The position numbers and the translations under genes are program-made. From CANKHA01 sp035652315 (GTDB lineage: Bacteria > Pseudomonadota > Alphaproteobacteria > Rhizobiales > Xanthobacteraceae), in NCBI GenBank assembly GCA_035652315.1, contig DASREA010000046.1, positions 1 through 53,888 of the forward strand: a stretch of 53,888 nt of DNA. Reading direction: 5' to 3'. The notes under the pieces are model-generated. The model searched no databases, had not been told where the DNA came from, and saw only the letters and a program-made list of their open reading frames with translations. This document shows positions 17,240 through 25,259 of this stretch, in pieces (positions within the stretch are counted from its first letter, which is position 1; every line of letters begins with the position of its first letter).

Positions 17240-18376
17240 ATGCCCGACCCCTTCTCCTTTCGCCTGACCAGAACCGATGGCGCCGCGCGGCTCGGAGAAA
17301 TCGCGACGCCGCATGGGCGGGCGCAGACGCCGGCCTTCATGCCGGTGGGCACGCAGGCCACGGTGAAGGGCTTGACGCCGGAAGCGGTGCGCGCGAGCGG
17401 CGCCGAGATCGTGCTTGCCAATACCTATCATCTGATGCTGCGGCCGGGCGCCGAACGCATCGCCGAACTTGGCGGGCTGCATCGCTTCATGAACTGGCCG
17501 GGGCCGATTCTCACCGATTCCGGCGGCTTCCAGGTGATGTCGCTGTCCGAATTGCGCAAGCTCAGCGAAAGCGGCGTGATTTTCCGCTCGCATCTCGACG
17601 GCGCCATGGTCGAGTTGACGCCGGAGCGCGCCATCGACATTCAGCGGCTGCTCGGCGCCGATATCATGATGCAGCTCGACGAATGCCTGAAGTTGCCGGC
17701 GGCGCCGAAGGAGATTGCGCGCGCCATGCAGCTATCGCTGCGTTGGGCCGAGCGCAGCAAACGTGCGGTCGAAGCCGCGCCGAAAGGCCAGGCGCTGTTC
17801 GGCATCGTGCAGGGCGGCGACCAGATCAGCCTGCGTCTGGAAAGCGCGCGCGAGCTCATCGCGATCGGCTTCGACGGCTACGCCATTGGCGGCCTCGCCG
17901 TCGGCGAGCCACAAGCGGTCATGCTCGGCATCGTGGGCGAAACGGTGCCGGCGCTGCCGGCGCAGCAGCCGCGCTATCTCATGGGCGTCGGCACGCCGGA
18001 CGACATGCTCGAAGCGGTGGCGCGCGGCATCGACATGTTCGATTGCGTGCTGCCGACACGTAACGGCCGCCACGGCATGGTGTTCAGCCGGTTCGGTCCG
18101 ATCAGCCTGAAAAACGCGCGCCACGCCGCGGATCCGCGCCCGCTCGACGCCGAAAGCACATGCCCGGCGGCGCGCGACTATTCGCGCGCCTATCTGCATC
18201 ATCTGATGAAGGCCAACGAGATGCTCGGCGCCGTCCTGCTGTCGACCATCAATCTCCATTATTACCAAGAATTGATGGCGGGAGCGCGCGCGGCCATCGC
18301 CGAGGGCCGCTTTGGCGCGTTCAAGGAGGCCACCAAGGAGCGGTGGCTGCGCGGCGACATCCCGCCGCTGAGCTGA
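17240..18376 (+). CDS. tgt: tRNA-guanine transglycosylase
   Basis: Tgt exchanges guanine for preQ1 at the wobble position of GUN-anticodon tRNAs, the step before QueA. The 378-aa reading has the family blocks TPAFMPVGTQATVKGL, ILTDSGGFQVMSL (with the catalytic Asp), LDGAMVELTPE and GGLAVGEPQ. The second catalytic Asp lies in the FDCVLPTRNGRHGM loop. The zinc ligands are represented by CPAARDYSRAYLHHL. Start MPDPFSFRL was preferred as the family N-terminus; an in-frame ATG at 17225 (within the repeat) gives five more residues. It is adjacent to queA, forming a queuosine-tRNA pair. Confidence 0.95.
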   Translation: MPDPFSFRLTRTDGAARLGEIATPHGRAQTPAFMPVGTQATVKGLTPEAVRASGAEIVLANTYHLMLRPGAERIAELGGLHRFMNWPGPILTDSGGFQVMSLSELRKLSESGVIFRSHLDGAMVELTPERAIDIQRLLGADIMMQLDECLKLPAAPKEIARAMQLSLRWAERSKRAVEAAPKGQALFGIVQGGDQISLRLESARELIAIGFDGYAIGGLAVGEPQAVMLGIVGETVPALPAQQPRYLMGVGTPDDMLEAVARGIDMFDCVLPTRNGRHGMVFSRFGPISLKNARHAADPRPLDAESTCPAARDYSRAYLHHLMKANEMLGAVLLSTINLHYYQELMAGARAAIAEGRFGAFKEATKERWLRGDIPPLS

Positions 18377-18417
18377 AGGAGCGGTGCGGCGGCCCGGGGC
18401 GGCGGCGCATGTCGTAA

Positions 18418-19749
18418 CTATGGGTGCTTGGGATCGCGCAGGATCCAGACGCCCCATTTGTCGTCATCGGCATAAATGAAGCCGCGCGAGTCCTCGGTCA
18501 CGTCCTCCATCCAGTTGGTCGGTGCCTCGTGCGGACCGGAATGCGCCGCGGAATCCTTGCGTTCCGGCGGCATGAAAGACGCGACTTCGGTCGGCGTATA
18601 AGGATCGCTGATGTCGAAGGCGCGCAGCCCAGCGTTGAACCAAGTGATGTACATGATGTCGGTCTGCTTATGCACCGCCGGATTGTGCTGCTCCATCACT
18701 GTGTTGTGCGGCCCGAAGCGCCCCTCCTTGTAGCAGAAGCTCTTGTAGGGCGCGTCCTTCGGCGGTTTCGGCGGCGGGAAAATCGACATCAGGCGCGGAT
18801 GCGCGGGGTCCTTGTTGTCGATCAGCGCCGCCCAATTCATCGGATCCTTGTCGCAGCCCCATTGCTTGGCTTCCGAGCTGGCGTAGAGAATCTTGCGGTC
18901 CCAGAACGGCAGCACGGTGTGCACCGATTGGTTGCCGCCATACATAAACGGTGGCGTCATGGTGAGGCGGCCGATCAGCTTGGGATGCTCGATGTCGCTG
19001 ATGTCGAGATTGACGATATCGGGCGTGAAGCCGGTGGTCAGCATTTTGCCGTCGGGACTGATATTCGCAGGACCGTGATAACCGGGTTCAAGGGCGGGTT
19101 TCGGCTCGCCTTCCTTCTGCCCCGGCTGCGACCAGACCGCGACCTGCTTGGGCTGCGCGGGATTGCCGATGTCAAGAATGATCAACTCGTGGCCGCGGCT
19201 CTGATAGCCCTCGGCGAAGCCGGAGACGTAGGCGTATTTGCCGCCCGGATAGGTATTGCGGTGTGAGCCACCGGGCGCACCGGTCCACTGCCCGATCTTC
19301 TTCGGATTTTCGGGGTCGCTGATGTCCCAGATCAGAAGCGTCGGATCGCCGCTCTTCGACTTCTTGTCGATGGCGGTGATCATGATGTCGTCATGCAGCG
19401 TCACTTGCGCGGTAAGGATGTTCTTGGATTCCGTTTGGTAGGGAATGAACTTCACATAGCGCGGATTCTTCGGATTGGTGACGTCGACGATGCTCCAGCC
19501 CTGATCGAAGGAGTGACCGGCAAAGAGGTACCACTTGTCGTCCTTGGTATGCTTGAGCGCGAGCTTGAAGGCGCCCGGCTTCCCGCCCAGGCCGGTGAAG
19601 CCGACGAACTCCAGGTTCGTGGCTTGCCATCCGGGTGGCGCCGGATCGGCCGCGGCCGGCAAGGCAAACAGCGCCGTGGTGGCGGCGATCGCTGCCAACA
19701 AAAAATATCGTGCTGACCGGCGCTGCGTGCCGGTGGCCCCTTGCTCCAT
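18418..19749 (-). CDS. LVIVD-repeat periplasmic beta-propeller protein
   Basis: A 443-residue exported protein. A signal peptide (residues ~15-34, ending PAAADP) is followed by about six blade-like repeats with the xxIxDISDPxxPxxxG pattern of LVIVD proteins (WSIVDVTNPKNPRYV, LLIWDISDPENPKKI, LIILDIGNPAQPKQV, VNLDISDIEHPKLI, LRAFDISDPYTPTEV). Such proteins form extracytoplasmic beta-propellers of unclear function. The start has a strong GGGAGGAAG ribosome-binding site four bases before the ATG. It is downstream of, and co-oriented with, two TctC-type receptor genes, separated from the nearer one by a hairpin. Two cysteines (CDKD and FCYK) lie between the fourth and fifth blades. Confidence 0.82.
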   Translation of the reverse strand: MEQGATGTQRRSARYFLLAAIAATTALFALPAAADPAPPGWQATNLEFVGFTGLGGKPGAFKLALKHTKDDKWYLFAGHSFDQGWSIVDVTNPKNPRYVKFIPYQTESKNILTAQVTLHDDIMITAIDKKSKSGDPTLLIWDISDPENPKKIGQWTGAPGGSHRNTYPGGKYAYVSGFAEGYQSRGHELIILDIGNPAQPKQVAVWSQPGQKEGEPKPALEPGYHGPANISPDGKMLTTGFTPDIVNLDISDIEHPKLIGRLTMTPPFMYGGNQSVHTVLPFWDRKILYASSEAKQWGCDKDPMNWAALIDNKDPAHPRLMSIFPPPKPPKDAPYKSFCYKEGRFGPHNTVMEQHNPAVHKQTDIMYITWFNAGLRAFDISDPYTPTEVASFMPPERKDSAAHSGPHEAPTNWMEDVTEDSRGFIYADDDKWGVWILRDPKHP

Positions 19750-19866
19750 GGCTTCCTCCCTGAGCGAATTTTTTCTTTGTGCTCAGGATGTCACCGAGGG
19801 AAGGCGCCCGCAAGCTCGCGGCCTTGCTGCGAAGTAGAAAATTGCGAGGGCCTGGCAAAGCGAGGC

Positions 19867-19894
19867 GCTGGCCATCGCCTGGGCGATGACCAGC
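19867..19894 (-). terminator. Hairpin downstream of the first TctC gene
   Basis: Near-perfect 13-bp stem (19867-19879 with 19882-19894, one C-A mismatch) and a two-base loop, 43 bases after the stop of the TctC-type gene on the minus strand. No clear T-run follows, so a Rho-independent role is only possible. A closely similar hairpin lies at the same distance behind the second TctC gene. Confidence 0.5.
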
Positions 19895-19936
19895 ACCACC
19901 GGTCCGGCGGAGGAAGCTGGCCGGGCCGGGAGCGGC

Positions 19937-21205
19937 TTATTTACAACTGACGGCGTTGGCTTCCTCGCCGCTGGCGGGTGCCTCAATGGCGCAGTTCATG
20001 CCCACCTTGAGACCGCCGCGGTCGCCCGGCTTGCCGCCGATTGTCACTTTTGTCCGCGACCCGGAAATCTTGGCGGAAAAGCTCTTGCCGTCCTGTCGCT
20101 TGATTTCGATCGCGTGACCGCCGTCTTTTACACTGGTGACCTGTCCTTCGTTCTTCGGGGCCGCCTCGACTTTGGCCATGACCTTCGGCCCTTTGTACTG
20201 CTGAGCGTCGGCCAGGCGATCGATTACCTTCTTCGGCGTCTTGGCGATGCGCTGGAATAACGACTGCATTTCTTCACCGGTGACGAGGTCGATCTCGTGT
20301 TTCTGCTTCTTCGCGTCGGCGAGGAAGTCCGCATCCTTTGCGGTGGCGATGAACGCCTCCCGCAAGGCCTTCACCCGGTCGGCCGGAACTCCCGGGGGCG
20401 CGAGAAACGGCCGGCCGACGCCGAGCCGGGCGTCGTTAAGCTCGAGCACGGCCTTGTCGTCCGGATTGGTCGCGAGATCGAGCGCCAGTGGTACGTTTTG
20501 CAGATGCGCGTCCTTGTGCAGCGCAGCCTGGACCAAGAGATTGATCTGCTTATCCTTGAACCAGTGCGCGTTGCGCGTGGACAATGACGAATAGGACGAG
20601 CAGATGCCCTGGACCTCGCCGCGTTCCACAGCCAGGGTCACCGCGGTGGAAGAAGGATAGCCCGAGACGATCTTGAACTTCGTGCCGAGCAGGTTATTGA
20701 GCAACGCCGGCACCTGTTCGGTGTCATTGGGGCCGCTGCCGCCGACGACCAGTTCGGTCTTTTTCAGATCCTCGAAGGTTTTCACCGGCGAGGTATGCCA
20801 GGACACGCAGAGCGTCACTTCGCTGGCGAGGCTGCCGAGCCAATTGAACTTATCGGTTTCGAATTGTGGGCCTTTTTCGCCGAGGATTTGCAGAAAGGGC
20901 ACGGCGCGCTGCACCTCTCCGATCACAGTGCCGTCCTTGGGCGCGACGTTGTAGATGAAATTCGCCGCCACCACGCCCCCGGCGCCCGGCATGTTCTGCA
21001 CGATGATGCTTGGATTGCCCGGAATATGTTTGCCCAAATGTTTGGCGACCAGACGAGCGTAGGCGTCATAGCCGCCGCCCGCGCCCGAGCTCACGATGAT
21101 CTTGATGTCCTTGCCTTTGTAAAAATCGGCGACAGAATTCTGCGTAGCGGCCGCCGCAGGAAATGCGAGCGAGCACCCTACGGCCAAGAGATATTTCGCT
21201 TTCAT
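19937..21205 (-). CDS. TctC-type extracytoplasmic binding protein, copy 1
   Basis: A 422-residue member of the tripartite tricarboxylate transporter receptor family: signal peptide (residues ~1-20, cut before TQNSVADFYK), then a two-lobed binding domain with IIVSSGAGGGYDAYARLVA, IIVQNMPGAGGVVAANF and NVAPKDGTVIG. Typical members have about 320-330 residues. Here an extra ~90-residue C-terminal part, after GPKVMAKVE, contains beta-rich repeats ending CAIEAP...SCK. The ATG at 21205 has GGGAGGAAG upstream. No tctA/tctB transporter genes are in the window, so the partner and ligand are unknown. The upstream neighbour encodes a close paralogue of identical length. Confidence 0.88.
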   Translation of the reverse strand: MKAKYLLAVGCSLAFPAAAATQNSVADFYKGKDIKIIVSSGAGGGYDAYARLVAKHLGKHIPGNPSIIVQNMPGAGGVVAANFIYNVAPKDGTVIGEVQRAVPFLQILGEKGPQFETDKFNWLGSLASEVTLCVSWHTSPVKTFEDLKKTELVVGGSGPNDTEQVPALLNNLLGTKFKIVSGYPSSTAVTLAVERGEVQGICSSYSSLSTRNAHWFKDKQINLLVQAALHKDAHLQNVPLALDLATNPDDKAVLELNDARLGVGRPFLAPPGVPADRVKALREAFIATAKDADFLADAKKQKHEIDLVTGEEMQSLFQRIAKTPKKVIDRLADAQQYKGPKVMAKVEAAPKNEGQVTSVKDGGHAIEIKRQDGKSFSAKISGSRTKVTIGGKPGDRGGLKVGMNCAIEAPASGEEANAVSCK

Positions 21206-21508
21206 TGACTTCCTCCCTGTATGCCGAGCCCGCACGGCGCGCCTTGCCGCTCGGTCGGCGGAAAAGCTTTCAAAGCGGAGGAGGGGGAACAACGCGGCGC
21301 GATGTCGCCCGCGCTGCGAAGCGTTGAATTGTCTTTAGGTTACACGCGTTAGATCGCGTGCGGCCATTTGATGCATGGCGGCGGCGTGCAAGCCGTTACA
21401 ACGCCCCGCGCCTTAAATCCGGCAGCCAAGCGGCTGGTCATCGGCCCCGCGATGACCAGCCCTGTCGATCCGGGTGGGAGGAAGAGCGCCCGGATCAGCG
21501 CCCCCGCG
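21206..21508. other. Spacer between the two TctC genes with hairpin
   Basis: No gene is seen. A perfect 12-bp stem (21432-21443 with 21450-21461, six-base loop) lies 48 bases after the stop of the second TctC gene on the minus strand. Its stem (ctggtcatcg/cgatgaccag) and the following bases resemble the region behind the first copy, consistent with duplication of gene plus 3' hairpin. The rest of the spacer is unremarkable apart from the start region of copy 1. Confidence 0.6.
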
Positions 21509-22777
21509 TCATTTGCAATCGATGGCCGAAGCCTCCTGGCCGGTTCCCGGCGAGGAAACGGTGCAAGCTTGGCCGACTTTCAGCGCGCCGCGATCACCCT
21601 TCTGACCGCCGATGGTCAGCGCGGTGCGTGAACCCGATACTTTGGCGACGAAATCCTTGCCGTCCTTGAGGCTGAAAACGAGTTGCTGCCCCTGCGACTG
21701 GATTTCCTTGATGGTGCCCTCGACCTTCGGCATCTCCACCTTTGCCGTGATTTTCGGGCCTTTGTATTTCTGCACGTCGGCAAGCCGCGCCACCAGGGCC
21801 TTCGGCGTTTTCAATACGCGGTCGAGCAGGCCCTGCATTTCATCGCCGGTCACCAGATCGATGTCGTGCTTCTCTTTTTTCGCCTCGGCGAGGAAGTCGG
21901 GATCCCTTGCGGTGGCGACGAAGGCATCGCGCAACGCTTTCACGCGATCCGCCGGCACGTCAGGCGGAATCACGAAGGGCCGGCCCACCGCCAGCCGGGC
22001 GTCGTTGATCTCGAGGATCCGCTTGTCGTCGGGGTTGGTCGCAAGCTCCACGGCGAGCGGCACGTCCTGCAAGGCGGGATGTTTGTGCAGCGCCGCCTGA
22101 ACCAGGAGGTTGACTTTGTGGTCCTTGAACCAGCTCGCGTTTCGCGTCGAGAGCGACGAATAGGACGCGCAAATGCCGCTCACCTCGCCGCGCTCCACGG
22201 CAAGTGTGATCGGCGTCGAGGACGGATAGCCGGAAACAATCTTGAACTTGGTGCCGAGTAGATTGTTGAGAATCGCCGGCACCTGCTCGGTGTCGTTCGG
22301 CCCGCTGCCGCCCACCACCAATTCCATCTTTTTCAGATCTTCAAAGGTCTTGACGGGAGAGGTGTGCCAGGACACGCAAAGCGTCACTTCGCTGGCCAGG
22401 CTTCCGAGCCAATTGAACTTCGTGGTCTCGAATTTCGGGCCCGGCTGATCCAGGAGCTGAAAGAAAGGCACCTCGCGCTGCAACCCGCCGATGACCGAAC
22501 CGTCCTTGGGCGCGACGTTATAGAGGTAATTCGCGGCGACGATGCCGCCGGCGCCCGGCATGTTCTGCACGATGATGTTGGGATTGCCGGGAATGTGCTT
22601 GCCCATGAAACGCGCAAGCAGCCGCGCGTAGGCATCGTAACCGCCGCCTGGCTCGGAAGCCACGATCAGCCGAACGGTGCTGTTCTTCTTGTAAAAGTCG
22701 GCGACTGAATTTTGCGCAGACGCGGTTCCCGGCAGGATTGCAGCGCCTGCCAAAGCCAAAGCGAGCAACGCCTTCAT
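21509..22777 (-). CDS. TctC-type extracytoplasmic binding protein, copy 2
   Basis: A 422-residue paralogue of the preceding protein. It has a signal peptide (ending TASAQNSVADFYK), the same binding-domain motifs (VASEPGGGYDAYARLLA, NIIVQNMPGAGGIVAANY, LYNVAPKDGSVIG) and the same extra C-terminal domain with CTVSSP...DCK. The central blocks are nearly identical to copy 1 (TLCVSWHTSPVKTFEDLKK and VGGSGPNDTEQVPA), whereas the ligand-facing early region and the tail differ more. The start is set by GAGGAAG before ATG 22777. The pair looks like a tandem duplication that has since diverged, perhaps toward different ligands. The 22778-23015 stretch upstream carries no gene. Confidence 0.88.
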   Translation of the reverse strand: MKALLALALAGAAILPGTASAQNSVADFYKKNSTVRLIVASEPGGGYDAYARLLARFMGKHIPGNPNIIVQNMPGAGGIVAANYLYNVAPKDGSVIGGLQREVPFFQLLDQPGPKFETTKFNWLGSLASEVTLCVSWHTSPVKTFEDLKKMELVVGGSGPNDTEQVPAILNNLLGTKFKIVSGYPSSTPITLAVERGEVSGICASYSSLSTRNASWFKDHKVNLLVQAALHKHPALQDVPLAVELATNPDDKRILEINDARLAVGRPFVIPPDVPADRVKALRDAFVATARDPDFLAEAKKEKHDIDLVTGDEMQGLLDRVLKTPKALVARLADVQKYKGPKITAKVEMPKVEGTIKEIQSQGQQLVFSLKDGKDFVAKVSGSRTALTIGGQKGDRGALKVGQACTVSSPGTGQEASAIDCK

Positions 22778-23015
22778 TGAATTCTTCCTCCCCTCGTCAA
22801 GGGCGCCGCTTCTTTTTTGCGAGGCCGCAAAATCGTCCCCGAAAGGGCGGCCGCAACGGCGCAATACCGTAAGCCTATCAGGCGACCGGCGTTAACTCTA
22901 CATGGTGGGCGGCGATTTCGGGGCTCGGGCGGGGCGGCCCTGCGGAAAGGGTTGCGGCCGGATCGGGGGATCCGGCCGCACCCTTGCCTACGCTTCACGC
23001 AACGATACGCAACAA

Positions 23016-23237
23016 CTAGGTGGGACAGCGGGACTTCGACGGATCGACATCCATGGTGACGGCGGTCTGGAATTCCTGGCCGCAGGATTCACATGACCAG
23101 GAACTGCGGATCTGTCCGTTTCCGAGAAATTCGGACGCTTCGGCGAGCAAAGCGGGTGTGCCACAATGCGGGCAGCTCGGTGTACCGAGATAACGCGGAA
23201 ACTCGAAGTCGAGGGGCGCGACGCGGTGCAAATGCAT
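23016..23237 (-). CDS. Small zinc-ribbon protein (73 aa)
   Basis: A 73-residue protein starting MHLHRVAPLDFEFPR. A CPHC pair (residues ~22-25) and a CESC pair (~49-52) should bind one zinc ion. The start has AGGAG eight bases upstream. Similar tiny proteins with two CxxC pairs are common in Bradyrhizobium-like genomes and unnamed. It is isolated: no neighbour overlaps it, and a second small zinc-ribbon gene lies about 290 bases away in the opposite direction. Function unknown. Confidence 0.68.
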   Translation of the reverse strand: MHLHRVAPLDFEFPRYLGTPSCPHCGTPALLAEASEFLGNGQIRSSWSCESCGQEFQTAVTMDVDPSKSRCPT

Positions 23238-23528
23238 AGCTGGCTCCTGTCGTCTTGGCCTTGGCTTCTTCTACTGTCGCTAGTCTACCGGCGTACTGTG
23301 GCAGGGTCGCGACAGCACGGTGAATTCATTGGGTGTTCGTGTTAACGGATCGCCCTGTGGATAAATTTGATTTTTCTTAATCCTGCCGACAGATAGCGGG
23401 ATTGGGGCGGCAAAGCATCGCCCTCGCGCGTTTGTGATTGGCCGATCGATGCGCGCGCCGGGGACTCGAATCAGGAATATCAAGGGACATCCGCGAACGC
23501 GCGGGATGCGCAGGAAAGCAAAGGCCCG

Positions 23529-23735
23529 ATGTCAAAAGCGACAGACAGAGCAAACCTGGAGCGGCTGGTCCGGGAGGCGATCGAAAAGAAGACCGTCGCC
23601 GTTAAAAAGGGCGACACCCGGCTCGAAGCGAAATGTGGAAAATGCGGGGCCGCCAATCGCGTGAATCTCGCGCCGGGAGAAACCCGGAAGAAATTCAAAT
23701 GCAAGGAATGCGGCCATCAGCAGATGACGCTGTGA
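23529..23735 (+). CDS. Small zinc-ribbon protein (68 aa)
   Basis: A 68-residue, Lys/Arg-rich protein. An N-terminal helix (ANLERLVREAIEKK) precedes CGKC (residues ~36-39) and CKEC (~58-61), a compact zinc ribbon likely to contact nucleic acid or to act as an adaptor. It stands between the divergent 73-aa zinc-ribbon gene and tRNA-Lys. The 23238-23528 stretch before it contains no other gene. Assignment rests on length, composition and the metal-binding pattern only. Confidence 0.65.
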   Translation: MSKATDRANLERLVREAIEKKTVAVKKGDTRLEAKCGKCGAANRVNLAPGETRKKFKCKECGHQQMTL

Positions 23736-23776
23736 CCGCCGCTTTGTGCCGGATTGGTTCCGCCGACGATCTGCCG

Positions 23777-23852
23777 TGGTGAGCGCGCTGGGACTCGAAC
23801 CCAGGACCACCTGATTAAAAGTCAGGTGCTCTACCATCTGAGCTACGCGCTC
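23777..23852 (-). tRNA. tRNA-Lys (anticodon TTT)
   Basis: Reading the minus strand, the acceptor stem GAGCGCG pairs with CGCGCTC, followed by discriminator A and an encoded CCA. The D-arm carries AGCTCAGATGGTAGAGC. The anticodon arm is CCTGA-CTTTTAA-TCAGG with anticodon TTT. The T-arm has the GGTTCGAGTCC loop sequence. All four stems pair well. Confidence 0.97.
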
Positions 23853-23980
23853 TTGCGGCGTGTTTAGGCGGCGAGGGGGGCAGGGTCAATAGCAGGCCGC
23901 CTCGCCTAGGCCACCATCGGTTTGCTACAATCCTGGCGCGGCACGAAGGCAGGCGACACCGCCGCGCGGAATCGAAGACA

Positions 23981-25156
23981 ATGCCCATCATCAATCGCGT
24001 CGCCGCGATGCACGGCGAAATCACCGGCTGGCGGCGCGACATCCACGCGCATCCGGAGCTGCTTTACGATGTGCACGGCACCGCGGCGAAGGTCGCGGAA
24101 ATGCTTAAGAGCTTTGGCTGCGACGAGGTGGCCACCGGCATCGGCCGCACCGGCGTCGTGGGCGTCATTCGCGGCGCGCGCCAGCCTGCCGGCGGCGGCG
24201 GACGGGTGATCGGCCTGCGCGCCGACATGGACGCGCTGCCGATCGAGGAAGCCGGACACCACGTCTATAAGTCCACGGTTCCCGGCAAGATGCATGCCTG
24301 CGGGCACGACGGCCACACCGCGATGCTGCTGGGGGCGGCCAAATATCTCGCGGAGACGCGCAATTTTGCCGGTACCGCGGTGATCATCTTCCAGCCGGCC
24401 GAAGAAGGCGGCGCCGGCGCCAAGGCGATGATCGAGGACGGGCTGATGGATCGCTTTCGCATCGGGGAAGTCTACGGCATGCACAATTTCCCCGGCATGC
24501 CGGTCGGCGAATTCGGCATTCGGCCGGGGCCGCAGATGGCTGCGGCCGATCTGGTGAGCATCGAGATCGAGGGCGTCGGCGGCCATGCGGCGCGGCCGCA
24601 TCTGACGATCGATCCGATATTGGTCGGCGCGCAGATCGTCAGCCAGGTGCAGTCGATCGTCTCCCGCAACGTCGACCCGCTGCAATCGGCGGTGATCTCG
24701 ATCTGCCTGTTCCAGGCCGGCAACACCGACAACGTCATTCCAGCGAAGGCGGAGCTGCGCGGCACCGCGCGCAGCTTCACCCCGGAGGTGCGCGACCTTC
24801 TGGAGCGGCGGCTTTGGGAATTGGTGGAAGGGGTAGCGCATGCGCACGGGGCCACCGCCAAGCTCACCTATACGCGCGGCTATCCGGTGACCCGCAATCA
24901 CGAGCGGCAGACGGCTTTTGCCGCGTCGGTCGCCGCGCAGATCGTTGGCCACGACCACGTCAACGCCAATATCGCGCCGGTCATGGGGGCGGAGGATTTT
25001 TCCTACATGCTGGAGGCGCGACCCGGCGCCTTCATCTTCATCGGCAACGGCGACAGCGCCGGCCTGCATCATCCGGCTTACGACTTCAACGACGAGATCA
25101 TCCCGCTCGGCACGTCTTATTGGGTGCGGCTGGTGGAGACGGCGCTGGCGGGGTAG
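23981..25156 (+). CDS. M20 family amidohydrolase
   Basis: A 391-residue metallopeptidase-fold hydrolase of the M20D group (hippurate hydrolase/N-acyl-amino-acid amidohydrolase type), a cytoplasmic enzyme cleaving N-acyl or N-aryl-acyl amino acids. Diagnostic residues are present: the HPELLYDVHGTA opening, RADMDALPIEE, MHACGHDGHTAMLLGAA (metal-binding Cys and His), the catalytic PAEEGGAGA glutamates, MHNFPG, GGHAARPH and the C-terminal MGAEDFSYMLE. The substrate cannot be told from sequence. No transporter is next to it, and a palindromic repeat follows its stop. Confidence 0.92.
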   Translation: MPIINRVAAMHGEITGWRRDIHAHPELLYDVHGTAAKVAEMLKSFGCDEVATGIGRTGVVGVIRGARQPAGGGGRVIGLRADMDALPIEEAGHHVYKSTVPGKMHACGHDGHTAMLLGAAKYLAETRNFAGTAVIIFQPAEEGGAGAKAMIEDGLMDRFRIGEVYGMHNFPGMPVGEFGIRPGPQMAAADLVSIEIEGVGGHAARPHLTIDPILVGAQIVSQVQSIVSRNVDPLQSAVISICLFQAGNTDNVIPAKAELRGTARSFTPEVRDLLERRLWELVEGVAHAHGATAKLTYTRGYPVTRNHERQTAFAASVAAQIVGHDHVNANIAPVMGAEDFSYMLEARPGAFIFIGNGDSAGLHHPAYDFNDEIIPLGTSYWVRLVETALAG

Positions 25157-25167
25157 GGCGCGCATTC

Positions 25168-25252
25168 GTCATGGCCGGGCTTGTCCCGGCCATCTCGATT
25201 CAAAGGGCATTGCGCCCCTAAATGAGATGCCCGGCACAAGGCCGGGCATGAC
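25168..25252. repeat. Palindromic repeat between hydrolase and dehydrogenase genes
   Basis: Outer arms gtcatggccgggc (25168-25180) and gccgggcatgac (25241-25252) face each other, each side also forming its own small hairpin (gccgggcttgtcccggc, gcccggcacaaggccgggc). It occupies nearly the whole gap between convergent genes and could act as a bidirectional transcription end. Confidence 0.75.
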
Positions 25253-25259
25253 GACTCAG

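Noticed and set aside
23777..23852. tRNA-Lys as an attachment site for an inserted island
   Set aside because: No integrase gene and no second copy of the tRNA 3' end were seen within the window; its neighbours look like ordinary chromosomal genes.
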